Shown one piece after another: positions 54,939 to 63,364 of a stretch of DNA of 64,000 nucleotides (position 1 is the first letter of the stretch; every line of letters begins with the position of its first letter). Where the stretch lies: positions 6,014,001 through 6,078,000 of the forward strand of contig NZ_CP171729.1 of assembly GCF_043769475.1 (NCBI RefSeq), given 5' to 3'. The DNA is from Allomesorhizobium sp043769475. GTDB lineage: Bacteria > Pseudomonadota > Alphaproteobacteria > Rhizobiales > Rhizobiaceae. The notes beneath the pieces were generated by a model. The model was given only the letters and a program-made list of their open reading frames with translations. It had not been told where the DNA came from and did not search any database. The position numbers were made by a program, and so were the translations under genes.

Positions 54939-56963
54939 ATGAAGATTGCGCTCGGACCCCGGCCCGTCAGGCTAGTGGAGAATGTGTGGATCCCGCTTTC
55001 CGATGGAACCCGTCTGGCTGCAAAGATCTGGCAGCCGGAGGATGCGGCATCCTGCCCCGTCCCAGCAATTGTCGACTACATTCCTTACCGCAAACGTGAT
55101 GGCACGGTTCTGAGGGACGAACCGATGTATCGCTATTTCGCTGCGCATGGCTACGCGAGCATCCGTCTAGACATCCGGGGTACCGGCGATTCCGAGGGTC
55201 TGTTCGAGGATGAATACGTCAAGCAGGAACAGGACGACGCTGTTGAGGCCATCGAATGGATAACGCGACAGGTCTGGTGCAACGGCAGTGTGGGAATGAT
55301 AGGCAAATCGTGGGGTGGGTTCAGCGCCTTGCAAGTAGCGGCGTGCCGGCCCAAGGGTCTTAAGGCGATTATCACGACCTGCTCGACCGACGATCGCTAC
55401 GCCGATGATGCCCACTATATGGGGGGATGTGTCCTCAACGATACGTTGGTTTGGGGCACGCACTGTTTCGTGCTCATGGCGCAGTCGCCCGATCCCGATA
55501 TTGTCGGAGAGGAGCGCTGGCACGCGATGTGGACGGAGCGGCTGGAAAATGCACGGCCGACATTGATTGATTGGCTCACTCATCAGCGCCGAGATGATTT
55601 CTGGAAGCATGGCTCGGTCTGCGAGGACTACGGTACAATTGATTGCGCGGTTTTCGCGGTCGGTGGATGGGCGGATGGCTATTCCAACGCCGTGTTCCGG
55701 CTTCTCGAAAAGCTTAAGGGGCCACGTAAAGGGCTGATTGGGCCTTGGGGTCATACATACCCTCATGAGGGTGTCCCCGGTCCCGCCATCGGATTCCTGC
55801 AGGAATGCCTACGCTGGTGGGACTACTGGTTGAAGGACAAAGATACCGGCATCATGCAGGAACCAATGCTGCGTAGCTGGATGCTGGACTGGGCGGAGCC
55901 CGCAGCGCATTATGATGTGCGGCCCGGGCATTGGGTCGCGGACCCGAGCTGGCCGTCTCTGCATGTAACATCACGGGTGTTCCAGCTGGGGACCGGCAGG
56001 TTGTCCGAGCAGGCGCTGCCGCAGGCGACTCTCGAAATCAGTTCGCCTGAGACCGTCGGGATTGCGGGTGGCGAGTGGAGCCCCTATGGAATGGGAGGAC
56101 TTGGTCCGGAGATGCCGCTGGATCAGCGGTGGGACGATGGCGGCTCCCTGATCTTTGACAGCGAGCGCCTGACGGAAGCCACGCCGATCCTGGGCGCGTC
56201 TGTCGTTGATTTGGAGATCACTTGCGACAAGCCGACCGCGATGCTCGCGGCGCGTCTTTCCGATGTCAGCCCGTCCGGTGAAGTAACCCGGGTCACCTAC
56301 GGATTGCTCAACCTGTCGCACCGCAGCAGCCACGAAGATCTGCAGCCGATGGAAGCTGGAAAATCATACCGTATCCGCCTCGCGATGAACGAGGTCGGCT
56401 ATACTTTTCCGCCGGGTCACCGGATCCGGCTGTCCGTTTCCACCGCCTATTGGCCGATCGCATTTCCCGCCCCGGAGCGCGCCACATTGATGCTACAGGC
56501 GGAAGCAAGCCGTCTGCATCTTCCGATCCGAATGCCTCAACCGAGTGACGCGGAGTTGGCAGCCTTTGACGCGCCCGAGGGTTCTCCGCCCATAGAGACA
56601 ACGGTGCTGAAATCCGGCAACGTCGAGCGTTTTGTACGCATGGACGTATTGCCGAAGCACGTCACCCTCACGGTTAAGCGCGACGATGGCTCCGTTCGTC
56701 TCGACCCCATTGGCGCCGTCGTTGGCCTCAAAGAGCACAAAATCTATACGGTCGCCGAAAACGATCCGACGACAGCCCGCACGGAAGTCTACTGCCGCTA
56801 TGAGCTGGGCCGCGAAGCCTGGCAGACAGCGGTGGAGGGGCGGACAGTCATGACTACTACCCAGTCAACCTTCCACCTGCAGATCGATTTCAACGCTTTC
56901 GAAAAAGGCGAGCGCATCTTCGAGAGATCATGGTCGAAGAAGATTCCTCGTGATCTCGTCTGA
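54939..56963 (+). CDS. CocE/NonD-family (X-Pro dipeptidyl-peptidase-like) hydrolase
   Basis: The 674-residue alpha/beta hydrolase has the nucleophile serine in GKSWGGFSAL near residue 124, RLDIRGTGDSEG, a histidine region GPWGHTYPHEG and a C-terminal jelly-roll domain (GHRIRLSVSTAYWP). The family includes cocaine esterase, glutaryl-7-ACA acylase and X-prolyl dipeptidyl peptidases. No signal peptide, so it acts in the cytoplasm, fitting breakdown of a compound imported by the upstream transporter. It is intact. Confidence 0.88.
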   Translation: MKIALGPRPVRLVENVWIPLSDGTRLAAKIWQPEDAASCPVPAIVDYIPYRKRDGTVLRDEPMYRYFAAHGYASIRLDIRGTGDSEGLFEDEYVKQEQDDAVEAIEWITRQVWCNGSVGMIGKSWGGFSALQVAACRPKGLKAIITTCSTDDRYADDAHYMGGCVLNDTLVWGTHCFVLMAQSPDPDIVGEERWHAMWTERLENARPTLIDWLTHQRRDDFWKHGSVCEDYGTIDCAVFAVGGWADGYSNAVFRLLEKLKGPRKGLIGPWGHTYPHEGVPGPAIGFLQECLRWWDYWLKDKDTGIMQEPMLRSWMLDWAEPAAHYDVRPGHWVADPSWPSLHVTSRVFQLGTGRLSEQALPQATLEISSPETVGIAGGEWSPYGMGGLGPEMPLDQRWDDGGSLIFDSERLTEATPILGASVVDLEITCDKPTAMLAARLSDVSPSGEVTRVTYGLLNLSHRSSHEDLQPMEAGKSYRIRLAMNEVGYTFPPGHRIRLSVSTAYWPIAFPAPERATLMLQAEASRLHLPIRMPQPSDAELAAFDAPEGSPPIETTVLKSGNVERFVRMDVLPKHVTLTVKRDDGSVRLDPIGAVVGLKEHKIYTVAENDPTTARTEVYCRYELGREAWQTAVEGRTVMTTTQSTFHLQIDFNAFEKGERIFERSWSKKIPRDLV

Positions 56964-57452
56964 ATCGGGGAGAAAACGGCGCTCGCTCCGAAGGGAATCA
57001 CCCAACAAAATGGACGAATTCGATGATGTAATATCGTAGACACTGTAAGCCGCGGGCCTTTCTCAAGGCCGATGCCGCGCTTGGGCCGGTATTGTCAGTG
57101 CCAGCATGCCCTTGTCCCAAGCCATCTGGATCGCCGAAGGCAAGGTACCGAAGGCGCGCCGATGCGGACCCCGGAAGTTCGATCAAGGCTTCCGGTTAAA
57201 ATAATATCAGTATGAGCTCGCGGCGCTCGGCCGCTTGAGAACCGACAGGCCCCGGTCTTGGACGCGCCCGAGCGTCTTGACCAGGCGGCCACAGCGCCCG
57301 TCACTTAGCGGAATCGTTGCCGCTTTTTGCGAAATGCGCAATGATGCCGCTGTTCAAGAGTATTTTTCCAGACCGAATTTAGGGCGTTCGACCAGAACGA
57401 CCCCGCCATTTAAAAGTCCCAAAGGAAGTCATCCCCGCTCGGCGCGAAACTA
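56964..57452. other. Region without recognised gene
   Basis: About 490 bases between the hydrolase and the IS630 element, with no recognisable gene or terminator. Confidence 0.4.
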
Positions 57453-58632
57453 GTCACCTGGAACTGAAGTTCATTTCATTATAGGGTTGTGCTCGCGACT
57501 GAAGAAGGAGCGAGACGATGGCCAATACGACGGGGCGGCCGATTTCGCCGCTGGTGTTGAGTGCGGATGAGCGGGCCTATCTTGAGCGTCAGGTTCGCCG
57601 GCGTCGTGTGGCGCGGTCGATGTCTGAACGATGCCGGATCATTCTGCGGTGCGCAGATGGCCTTGCCAGCAAGTCCGTGGCAGCCGAGCTCGGCGTTCAT
57701 GAGCATACCGTCGGCAAGTGGCGGCGGCGCTTTTTGAAGGAGCGCGTTGACGGCCTGCTGGATGAAGCGCGCCCTGGCAGGCCGCGCACGATCGATGACG
57801 ATCAGGTCGCTGCCGTGATCGAGCGCACGCTGCGATCGACCCCGGCGGACGCCACCCACTGGTCGATCCGCTCCATGGGCAATGCCACTGGCTTTTCGCA
57901 CACGACGATCCGCAGGATCTGGACCGCGTTCGGCTTGCAGCCGCATCGCTCGCAGACGTTCAAGCTTTCCAGCGATCCGCTGTTCGTCGATAAAGTCCGC
58001 GATATCGTCGGCCTCTACCTGTCACCGCCCAACAGGGCGCTGGTTCTCAGCGTCGATGAGAAGAGCCAGATCCAGGCGCTCGATCGCGAACAGCCCGTCC
58101 TGCCGATGATGCCCGGCATTCCCGAGCGCCGGACCCATAGCTATGTCCGTCACGGCACCACTTCCTTGTTCGCAGCCCTCGATATCGCCTCGGGCTTCGT
58201 GATCGGCAAATGCTACAAGCGCCACCGCGCGGCCGAGTTTCTCGACTTCCTCAAGCAGATCGACGCCAATGTCCCGCAAGGTCTCGATGTCCACATCATC
58301 ATGGACAACTATGCCACGCATAAGACGGCGGCGATCCGGACCTGGCTGGCGCGGCGGCCCCACTATCATGTGCATTTCACGCCGACGTCGGCCTCCTGGA
58401 TCAACCAGGTCGAACGCTGGTTCGCCGAGCTTACCCGCAAGCAGCTACGGCGCGGCGTTCACACCTCCACCAGCCAGCTCGAAGCCGATATCCGCACCTT
58501 CATCGAGCGGCACAACGAAAAACCCAAACCATACAAATGGACCAGGTCCGCCGACGAGATCCTCTCATCAGTCAAACGCTTCTGCCAAAAAACAGAGCAG
58601 ACCTTATGTGGCGAACTTTAGATTCACGTGAC
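57453..58632 (+). mobile_element. Intact IS630-family insertion sequence with TA target duplication
   Basis: Imperfect terminal inverted repeats of about 20 bases (GTCACCTGGAACTGAAGTTC at the left, GTCACGTGAATCTAAAGTTC read inward from the right) are flanked by TA on both sides, the target duplication of the IS630 group. The element is about 1180 bases with one intact transposase gene. Confidence 0.82.
57518..58621 (+). CDS. IS630-family transposase
   Basis: The 367-residue protein has an N-terminal helix-turn-helix (SVAAELGVHEHTVGKWRRRFL) and a DDE core: LVLSVDEKSQIQALDR, HIIMDNYATHKT and TPTSASWINQVERWFAEL. Its length is normal and no frameshift is seen. It ends 11 bases before the element boundary. 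Confidence 0.93.
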   Translation: MANTTGRPISPLVLSADERAYLERQVRRRRVARSMSERCRIILRCADGLASKSVAAELGVHEHTVGKWRRRFLKERVDGLLDEARPGRPRTIDDDQVAAVIERTLRSTPADATHWSIRSMGNATGFSHTTIRRIWTAFGLQPHRSQTFKLSSDPLFVDKVRDIVGLYLSPPNRALVLSVDEKSQIQALDREQPVLPMMPGIPERRTHSYVRHGTTSLFAALDIASGFVIGKCYKRHRAAEFLDFLKQIDANVPQGLDVHIIMDNYATHKTAAIRTWLARRPHYHVHFTPTSASWINQVERWFAELTRKQLRRGVHTSTSQLEADIRTFIERHNEKPKPYKWTRSADEILSSVKRFCQKTEQTLCGEL

Positions 58633-58659
58633 TAGGCGCTGCTCGACTATCTCGCACGC

Positions 58660-59600
58660 GGCTGGCTCGAGGGCGCCAGCTCATGAAGGAGCAGCAGTGG
58701 CAAATCGAACTCTCGGTGGCGCACTCGTCCGTTGCCGGCCTTGGTGATGCCGCCGCGCCTGATTGTCTCGCCGCTCGAGCGCTCGCCAGGAACAAGACCG
58801 AGATAGGGCCATGAGTTGGCGCGGGCTCTCGAACCGTTTCACGTCGCCGACCTCCGTGACGAATGTCACGGCGACGAAGATCGACGCCACGCAATGTCTG
58901 CAGCGCCCGCACGATCGGCGCCAGCGACCAGGCCGCCGTAAGCAACTTTTCAATCGTGCGCTCCAGCCGTTCGACCCGCTCTTTCGAGATGCGCACCGCC
59001 TCGACCATCTTCTGGAGCGCGATCTGATGTGCCGGGTGATCGAACCGCTGCTCCTGGAACCAGCACAGACGGCGCATCGGCCAGCCCTTCTTGCGTGGAT
59101 AGACGCGGCCGTGCTTGAGCATAAAGGCGGCCACCTGCTGGCGATGGACCCGCAGCGTCTCGACCACGGCCGCTCGCGGCGAACCAGATCGCGCTGGCCT
59201 CATGTCCTTCATCGGGAACCCATACCGCCGTCAGTTCGCCGGCGCGCTTCAGCCGGCCAGCGAAAGAGCATCCCGGGGTTCGTCTCCACCCGGTCGCCTG
59301 GCTTCCTCGGGATCAGCGACGGAGCGACGACGGTGCATTTGTGGCCAAACGAACGGATCGGCCGATAGAGACCATAGCCGGTCGGGGCCGGCCTCGTAAC
59401 AGAAAGCATACAATCCAAACCTGCCGGCGATCCGCTGAATGACCCGGCGCATGCTTGCGGCCGACGCATCAACTTCGCCGAAAAAGCGAACTCTTTCTCT
59501 CGGCCGGCATCCGAAATCGCAAAGGCGTTCCTCAGCTTCGCGACTCGATTCCGACAAATGCTTCCCGACAGTCTGCTCCACGGCTCGTCCTCCTGTGATG
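58660..59600 (-). pseudogene. IS110-family transposase, multiply frameshifted
   Basis: Pieces in different minus-strand frames line up with IS110 proteins: RFFGEVDASAASMRRVIQRI, then VVAPSLIPRKPGDRVETN, then LKHGRVYPRKKGW and RFDHPAHQIALQKMVEAVRI, then NQARRHHQGRQRTSAP. At least three frameshifts are needed, so it is inactive. Confidence 0.82.
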
Positions 59601-59724
59601 TGGATCACCTCGGACCGCCCGAGGAAACCTCGGACGCGCAGTGTAGGGCGTGCCAACTCACCGGTAGAGGCGGGCATACGGTCTTACCTGCGCTGGTGCG
59701 GGGAGTAAGTGCCGCAGACCATTC

Positions 59725-60960
59725 CTATTCGCCAGGGGTCGGAAATGGTGTGATCGACCAATCGATCGAGTCGAAGGCGCGCTGAATTATCGCCTCGGTC
59801 CGAGCGACGCTTGGTGAAGCGGCGATGACATGTCCGATCCAGTCTCGGTAATCGCCTTTCCTGACGACCGGCGTCTTGGGTTCAACATAGAATTTGACCT
59901 CGGCTACACCTGGTACGGCAGCCGCCCGAGTGTCGCCGCTGATCCAATCAAGGATGCCATCGTGATCAGGAACGAGGATCCGCGCGGCTGCAGTGTGCGA
60001 ATGCCTTCTGTGCAAATCGCATTCGTCGCCGATGGCAAGCTTGATATGCTCGGAAATGAGATCAACACCGTAAGCCAGCTGAACCAGTTCAGGATCGGGC
60101 GTGCCAGCAAGACGTGGATTGACTTCAATGACGACCGGGCCACGCTTCGTCCACCGGAATTCAATGTTCGTTGGTCCCCAGCCAAGGTCGAGAGCCCGCA
60201 AACAGTCCAGCGAGACATCGGCGATACGTTTGTATTCGTTATCATTCAGCGGGGCCGGAAAGGTGAATTCACGAAAGACGAAATCGGGTGGGGGGCCGAA
60301 CTCAGCGGCACCAATCGCAATGACCTCATTTCCCATTATGTCAGCTTCGTAGTAAGGACCTTGTGCGAATTCTTCGACCAGTATCCTCGGCGCAGACGGC
60401 CATACATGCTTGCCGCCCAATAGGTAGGTCGTATGTTCGGCTAATTCGTCGACGTTGCGGCACAATCGGACACCGCAGCTGCCGCTGCCTACGGCTGGCT
60501 TGACAATGACCGGTAGGCCGATCTCCGCGGCAGAGGTTTCAACCTCCGCCGCATTCGCTGCCAAGCGATAAGCAGGTACTGGAACGCCGGCGCCCGCAAG
60601 AAGCTGACGTTGAGCGAACTTGTCGCAGCATCGTTCGATCGCTGTGGGGTTCGGTCCTGGTAGATCGAAATGCCGGCAGAGCTTGCCAGCCGTCACACAG
60701 GCCGACTCGTCGGCGCGCGAAAAGCCGATAATACCAGCAATGTCATGTGGCGCGCATAGTCGGGAACATTCGCGGATAAGCGAATCGAGATTGTCTGTAT
60801 CGACACGGATTGCCTCACTTCCTTCCGCAGCAAGATAGTCGTACTGAGCTGGATCAGACGACAGGGTTATTGGATGAAGACCAAGACGTTGGGCCGCTTG
60901 GACGTATTGAAGACCCATACGCGTGTGACCTTCAACCAGAATGAGCGCTCTTCTTGCCAC
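59725..60960 (-). CDS. Stand-alone ATP-grasp carboxylate-amine ligase
   Basis: The 411-residue protein is organised like the N-terminal half of the fusion at 28959: ARRALILVEGHTRMGLQYV at the start, ATP loop VIVKPAVGSGSCGVRLC near residue 150 and metal-binding EVNPRLAGTPDPE near 285. These ligases activate a carboxylate as acyl-phosphate and couple it to an amine. A candidate sigma54 element lies 48 bases upstream. It has no gene partner on its strand. It is likely a paralogue acting on a related substrate (inference). Confidence 0.85.
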   Translation of the reverse strand: MARRALILVEGHTRMGLQYVQAAQRLGLHPITLSSDPAQYDYLAAEGSEAIRVDTDNLDSLIRECSRLCAPHDIAGIIGFSRADESACVTAGKLCRHFDLPGPNPTAIERCCDKFAQRQLLAGAGVPVPAYRLAANAAEVETSAAEIGLPVIVKPAVGSGSCGVRLCRNVDELAEHTTYLLGGKHVWPSAPRILVEEFAQGPYYEADIMGNEVIAIGAAEFGPPPDFVFREFTFPAPLNDNEYKRIADVSLDCLRALDLGWGPTNIEFRWTKRGPVVIEVNPRLAGTPDPELVQLAYGVDLISEHIKLAIGDECDLHRRHSHTAAARILVPDHDGILDWISGDTRAAAVPGVAEVKFYVEPKTPVVRKGDYRDWIGHVIAASPSVARTEAIIQRAFDSIDWSITPFPTPGE

Positions 60961-61007
60961 TGTTGACTCCGATGCTGCGTGCGGTGCGGGGCGGTCTGAA
61001 CGTAATC

Positions 61008-61023
61008 GGCATTATCTGTGCCT
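61008..61023 (-). promoter_or_regulatory. Candidate sigma54 promoter of the ATP-grasp gene
   Basis: On the minus strand AGGCACAGATAATGCC has the -24 GG and -12 GC at the correct 12-base distance, 48 bases before the gene. No TGT-N10-ACA site was found within about 200 bases upstream, so NifA dependence is doubtful. Confidence 0.4.
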
Positions 61024-61317
61024 GACCTCAGACTTTGCAGTTAAGTATCATTGTCGACCGGATGTGGTTGCAAAGATTCTGTAAATTTAGCTGAAGGCTT
61101 TGTGGCGACGTTTTGGTGCCGGCCGGGTGGCAGGGAGCCTCTTGACGAATTTTCGGAGGGTTCCGATGTTCGAAGGACGCCAGTTGGAGCGGCCAGTGAT
61201 ACTGCTTTCGCGTGATCCAATACCTGTTGCACAATCTCGGGCCTGCGTGAGCCCGAAGAGATGATGCTGAGAGGTTGGTTCTGCGGCAATCCTGACTGCG
61301 GTGACCCGTATGAATTA
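61024..61317. other. Spacer without recognised gene
   Basis: Nothing recognisable in either strand beyond unsupported short frames. Confidence 0.4.
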
Positions 61318-61457
61318 GTCGCAGAGGCAAGCGGGCAGGGCGGCTTGGCGCTGGACGATGCCTCGAATGACACGGCGTAGGTTCCATTCGCGCAAGCTTG
61401 TCTGGATGAAGTGCTCGGTCTTGCCGTTGGTGCGCAGCGCGTAAGGCTGCGCACGTG
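61318..61457 (-). mobile_element. IS481-family transposase 3' scrap
   Basis: The minus-strand frame reads PYALRTNGKTEHFIQTSLREW, shown here only in part, the C-terminal catalytic-glutamate region of IS481 integrase-like transposases (usually YTPRTNGKAERFIQT). About 45 codons remain. Confidence 0.7.
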
Positions 61458-61917
61458 ACTGATGCCCGTTCGGCGAGCGTCTTGCGAACCCGTTGGTTCT
61501 TGTAGCCCGATCCTTTGTCGTCATCACGCGTTCGACCCTGACGCTGCCGCTCGAAGAAGAGGGATGGGCAGATGCCATGGGCGGGTAGATGGCGCCCTGC
61601 TCTTTGGCAGAGTGGAGTTGTTCACCAACCACTCTGGAGACGACAATGCCTATTGGTAGCTGACCGACCCGGAGAGCCAACCGCCATCCGCACTGGTCTC
61701 GGTGCAATTTTCATTTCGTTGGAATCTAGCCGATCGAACTGCGCTGTCGCCGGGCAATGGAAAAAAGATGTCGAAGTACGTGGTGCGCGGCAGCAATGTC
61801 GGAATCGGGTGCGGCATGGCTTGGAACCGTATTCTGGGTCCATCGGATGGTTCAGAACGAGGATGTCGAAAAAGCCAGGGACTGTCGGATATTTTGTGCC
61901 TGAGGCCCGTTTTCCGT

Positions 61918-62140
61918 CATTGGCTGACGAACCTTTCGCCGAAGACGACGGCGAACTGGGTTTTGGCCTCGAACCACTCCGCGGCGGTCGTTTCCAATCA
62001 TCGGCGGCGTGGTTCAGGACCAGATATAACAGTTTCATTGCGGCGTCGTCATTGGGGAAATGGCCTCGGGTGCAAACGGCGCGGCGCAGTTTCCAGTTCA
62101 GCGCCTCGAACGCGTTCGTAACCGGTATGATCATGACGGT
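61918..62140 (-). mobile_element. IS256-family transposase 3' fragment
   Basis: The minus-strand frame contains IIPVTNAFEALNWKLRRAV, RGHFPNDDAAMKLLYLVLNH and, after a shift, FGERF and a stop, the C-terminal end of IS256-type Mutator transposases. The N-terminal three quarters are absent. The stretches 61458-61917 and 62141-62365 have no recognised gene. Confidence 0.75.
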
Positions 62141-62365
62141 GCCATCCGGTCCGCGCTGGAGATACGAGATTTTCGGCGTATGGTGCGACCATCCGGGACA
62201 GGGGCACCGGGAGCACGCCAAGTGCGGGCAGGCCGATCCATTCGATGAGCTGCGAGCTCGCGTTAGTAGCTGGCCGCCCCTGCGACCTGCCCGGTTGCGC
62301 CGAGAGCGCGGATCCGTAGGTGTCGCGTCGCCCGCCGGCTCCCGACCGTCTGAGGAGAGGAGCCG

Positions 62366-63151
62366 ATGAGACGTGTGATTGGAATGGACATCCACCGCAC
62401 CTTTGCGGAGGTGGTGGTTTGGGAAGACGGCCGGCTGCGTCATCACGGACGGGTCGACATGACCCGCTCGGGACTGGAAGGGTTCGGCCGCAGTCTGGGC
62501 AAGAAGGACGAGGTCGTTCTCGAGGCGACCGGCAATGCTATGGCGGTGGTGCGGGTGCTGTCGCCTTTCGTCGGCCGGGTGATTGTCGCCAACCCGATGC
62601 AGGTGAAGGCGATCGCCCACGCGAGGATCAAGACCGACAAGATCGATGCTGGCGTTCTGGCGCAGCTGCAGGCCAGTGGCTTTTTGCCGGAAGTGTGGGT
62701 TCCGGACGAGCGCACCGAGCGTCTTCGCCGCCTTGTCGCCCGGCGCAATCAGGTCGTATGGCACCGCACGCGGGTGAAGAACGAGGTGCACGACATCCTG
62801 CTAGCGCATCTGGTGCCGAAGTGCCCGCATGCCGATCTGTTCAACAATCGCGGCCGGGCCTGGCTCGAGCGTCAGGTGCTCCCCGACGATGAGCGGGCCG
62901 CCATCGCTCGCCACATTCGCGAGATTGATCGCCTGGCCGAGGACTTGGCAGACCTTGATGCTCCATGGTCAAGGGGCCCAATTCCGACGGAGAGGATCGC
63001 CGCCCATGACGCGCGAGCGCAAGGTGCTAACCAACGGCGGATTCGGCACGTCAATCGCACTAAAGGGTCGTTGTTCGCGCAAGTCATTACCGGCTACCCG
63101 CCCCACGATGACGCTTTGCAGAACGCCGCACACAACTGTGACGCCAACTGA
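62366..63151 (+). mobile_element. IS110/IS1111-type transposase, C-terminally truncated
   Basis: The frame begins MRRVIGMDIHRTFAEVVVWE with the DEDD-type opening, then VLEATGNAMAV and ARIKTDKIDAGVLAQLQASG. It matches the RuvC-like domain up to about residue 200 (RLAEDLADLD), after which an unrelated tail runs to 63151. The GAGGAGAGGAGCCG before the ATG is a good ribosome site. The serine domain is missing, so it cannot transpose itself. Confidence 0.82.
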
Positions 63152-63167
63152 CATCTGGTCAGCCGTT

Positions 63168-63288
63168 TGTCAGGTCCACGACACAGGCCTGTTTAGCCAA
63201 CTCTATATTTTGAGTCCGGCCAAATAGCTGAAGAAAATCACAAAAATGGCTTCTTCGCCTCGTTCGGCCACTTGGCACGAGTTTTGAA
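63168..63288 (+). promoter_or_regulatory. NifA site plus sigma54 promoter, module 6
   Basis: The activator TGTCAGGTCCACGACA (TGT-N10-ACA) is at 63168-63183 and the -24/-12 element TGGCACGAGTTTTGAA at 63273-63288. The sequence between and after them, including the GAGGCGGCATCAGGTGCCGA leader, resembles the nifH upstream region but is the most diverged copy. It drives the methyltransferase at the window edge. Confidence 0.85.
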
Positions 63289-63364
63289 GCCTTCGGTGCG
63301 AGGCGGCATCAGGTGCCGACCGGCGCCGCCGATGACCATGTGCCTCTACATGGAGAAAACTGTG

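Noticed and set aside
61622..62791. A 389-residue minus-strand frame as a gene
   Set aside because: Only the middle part matches an IS256 transposase end. The rest is antisense to the IS110 gene at 62366 and out-of-frame sequence.
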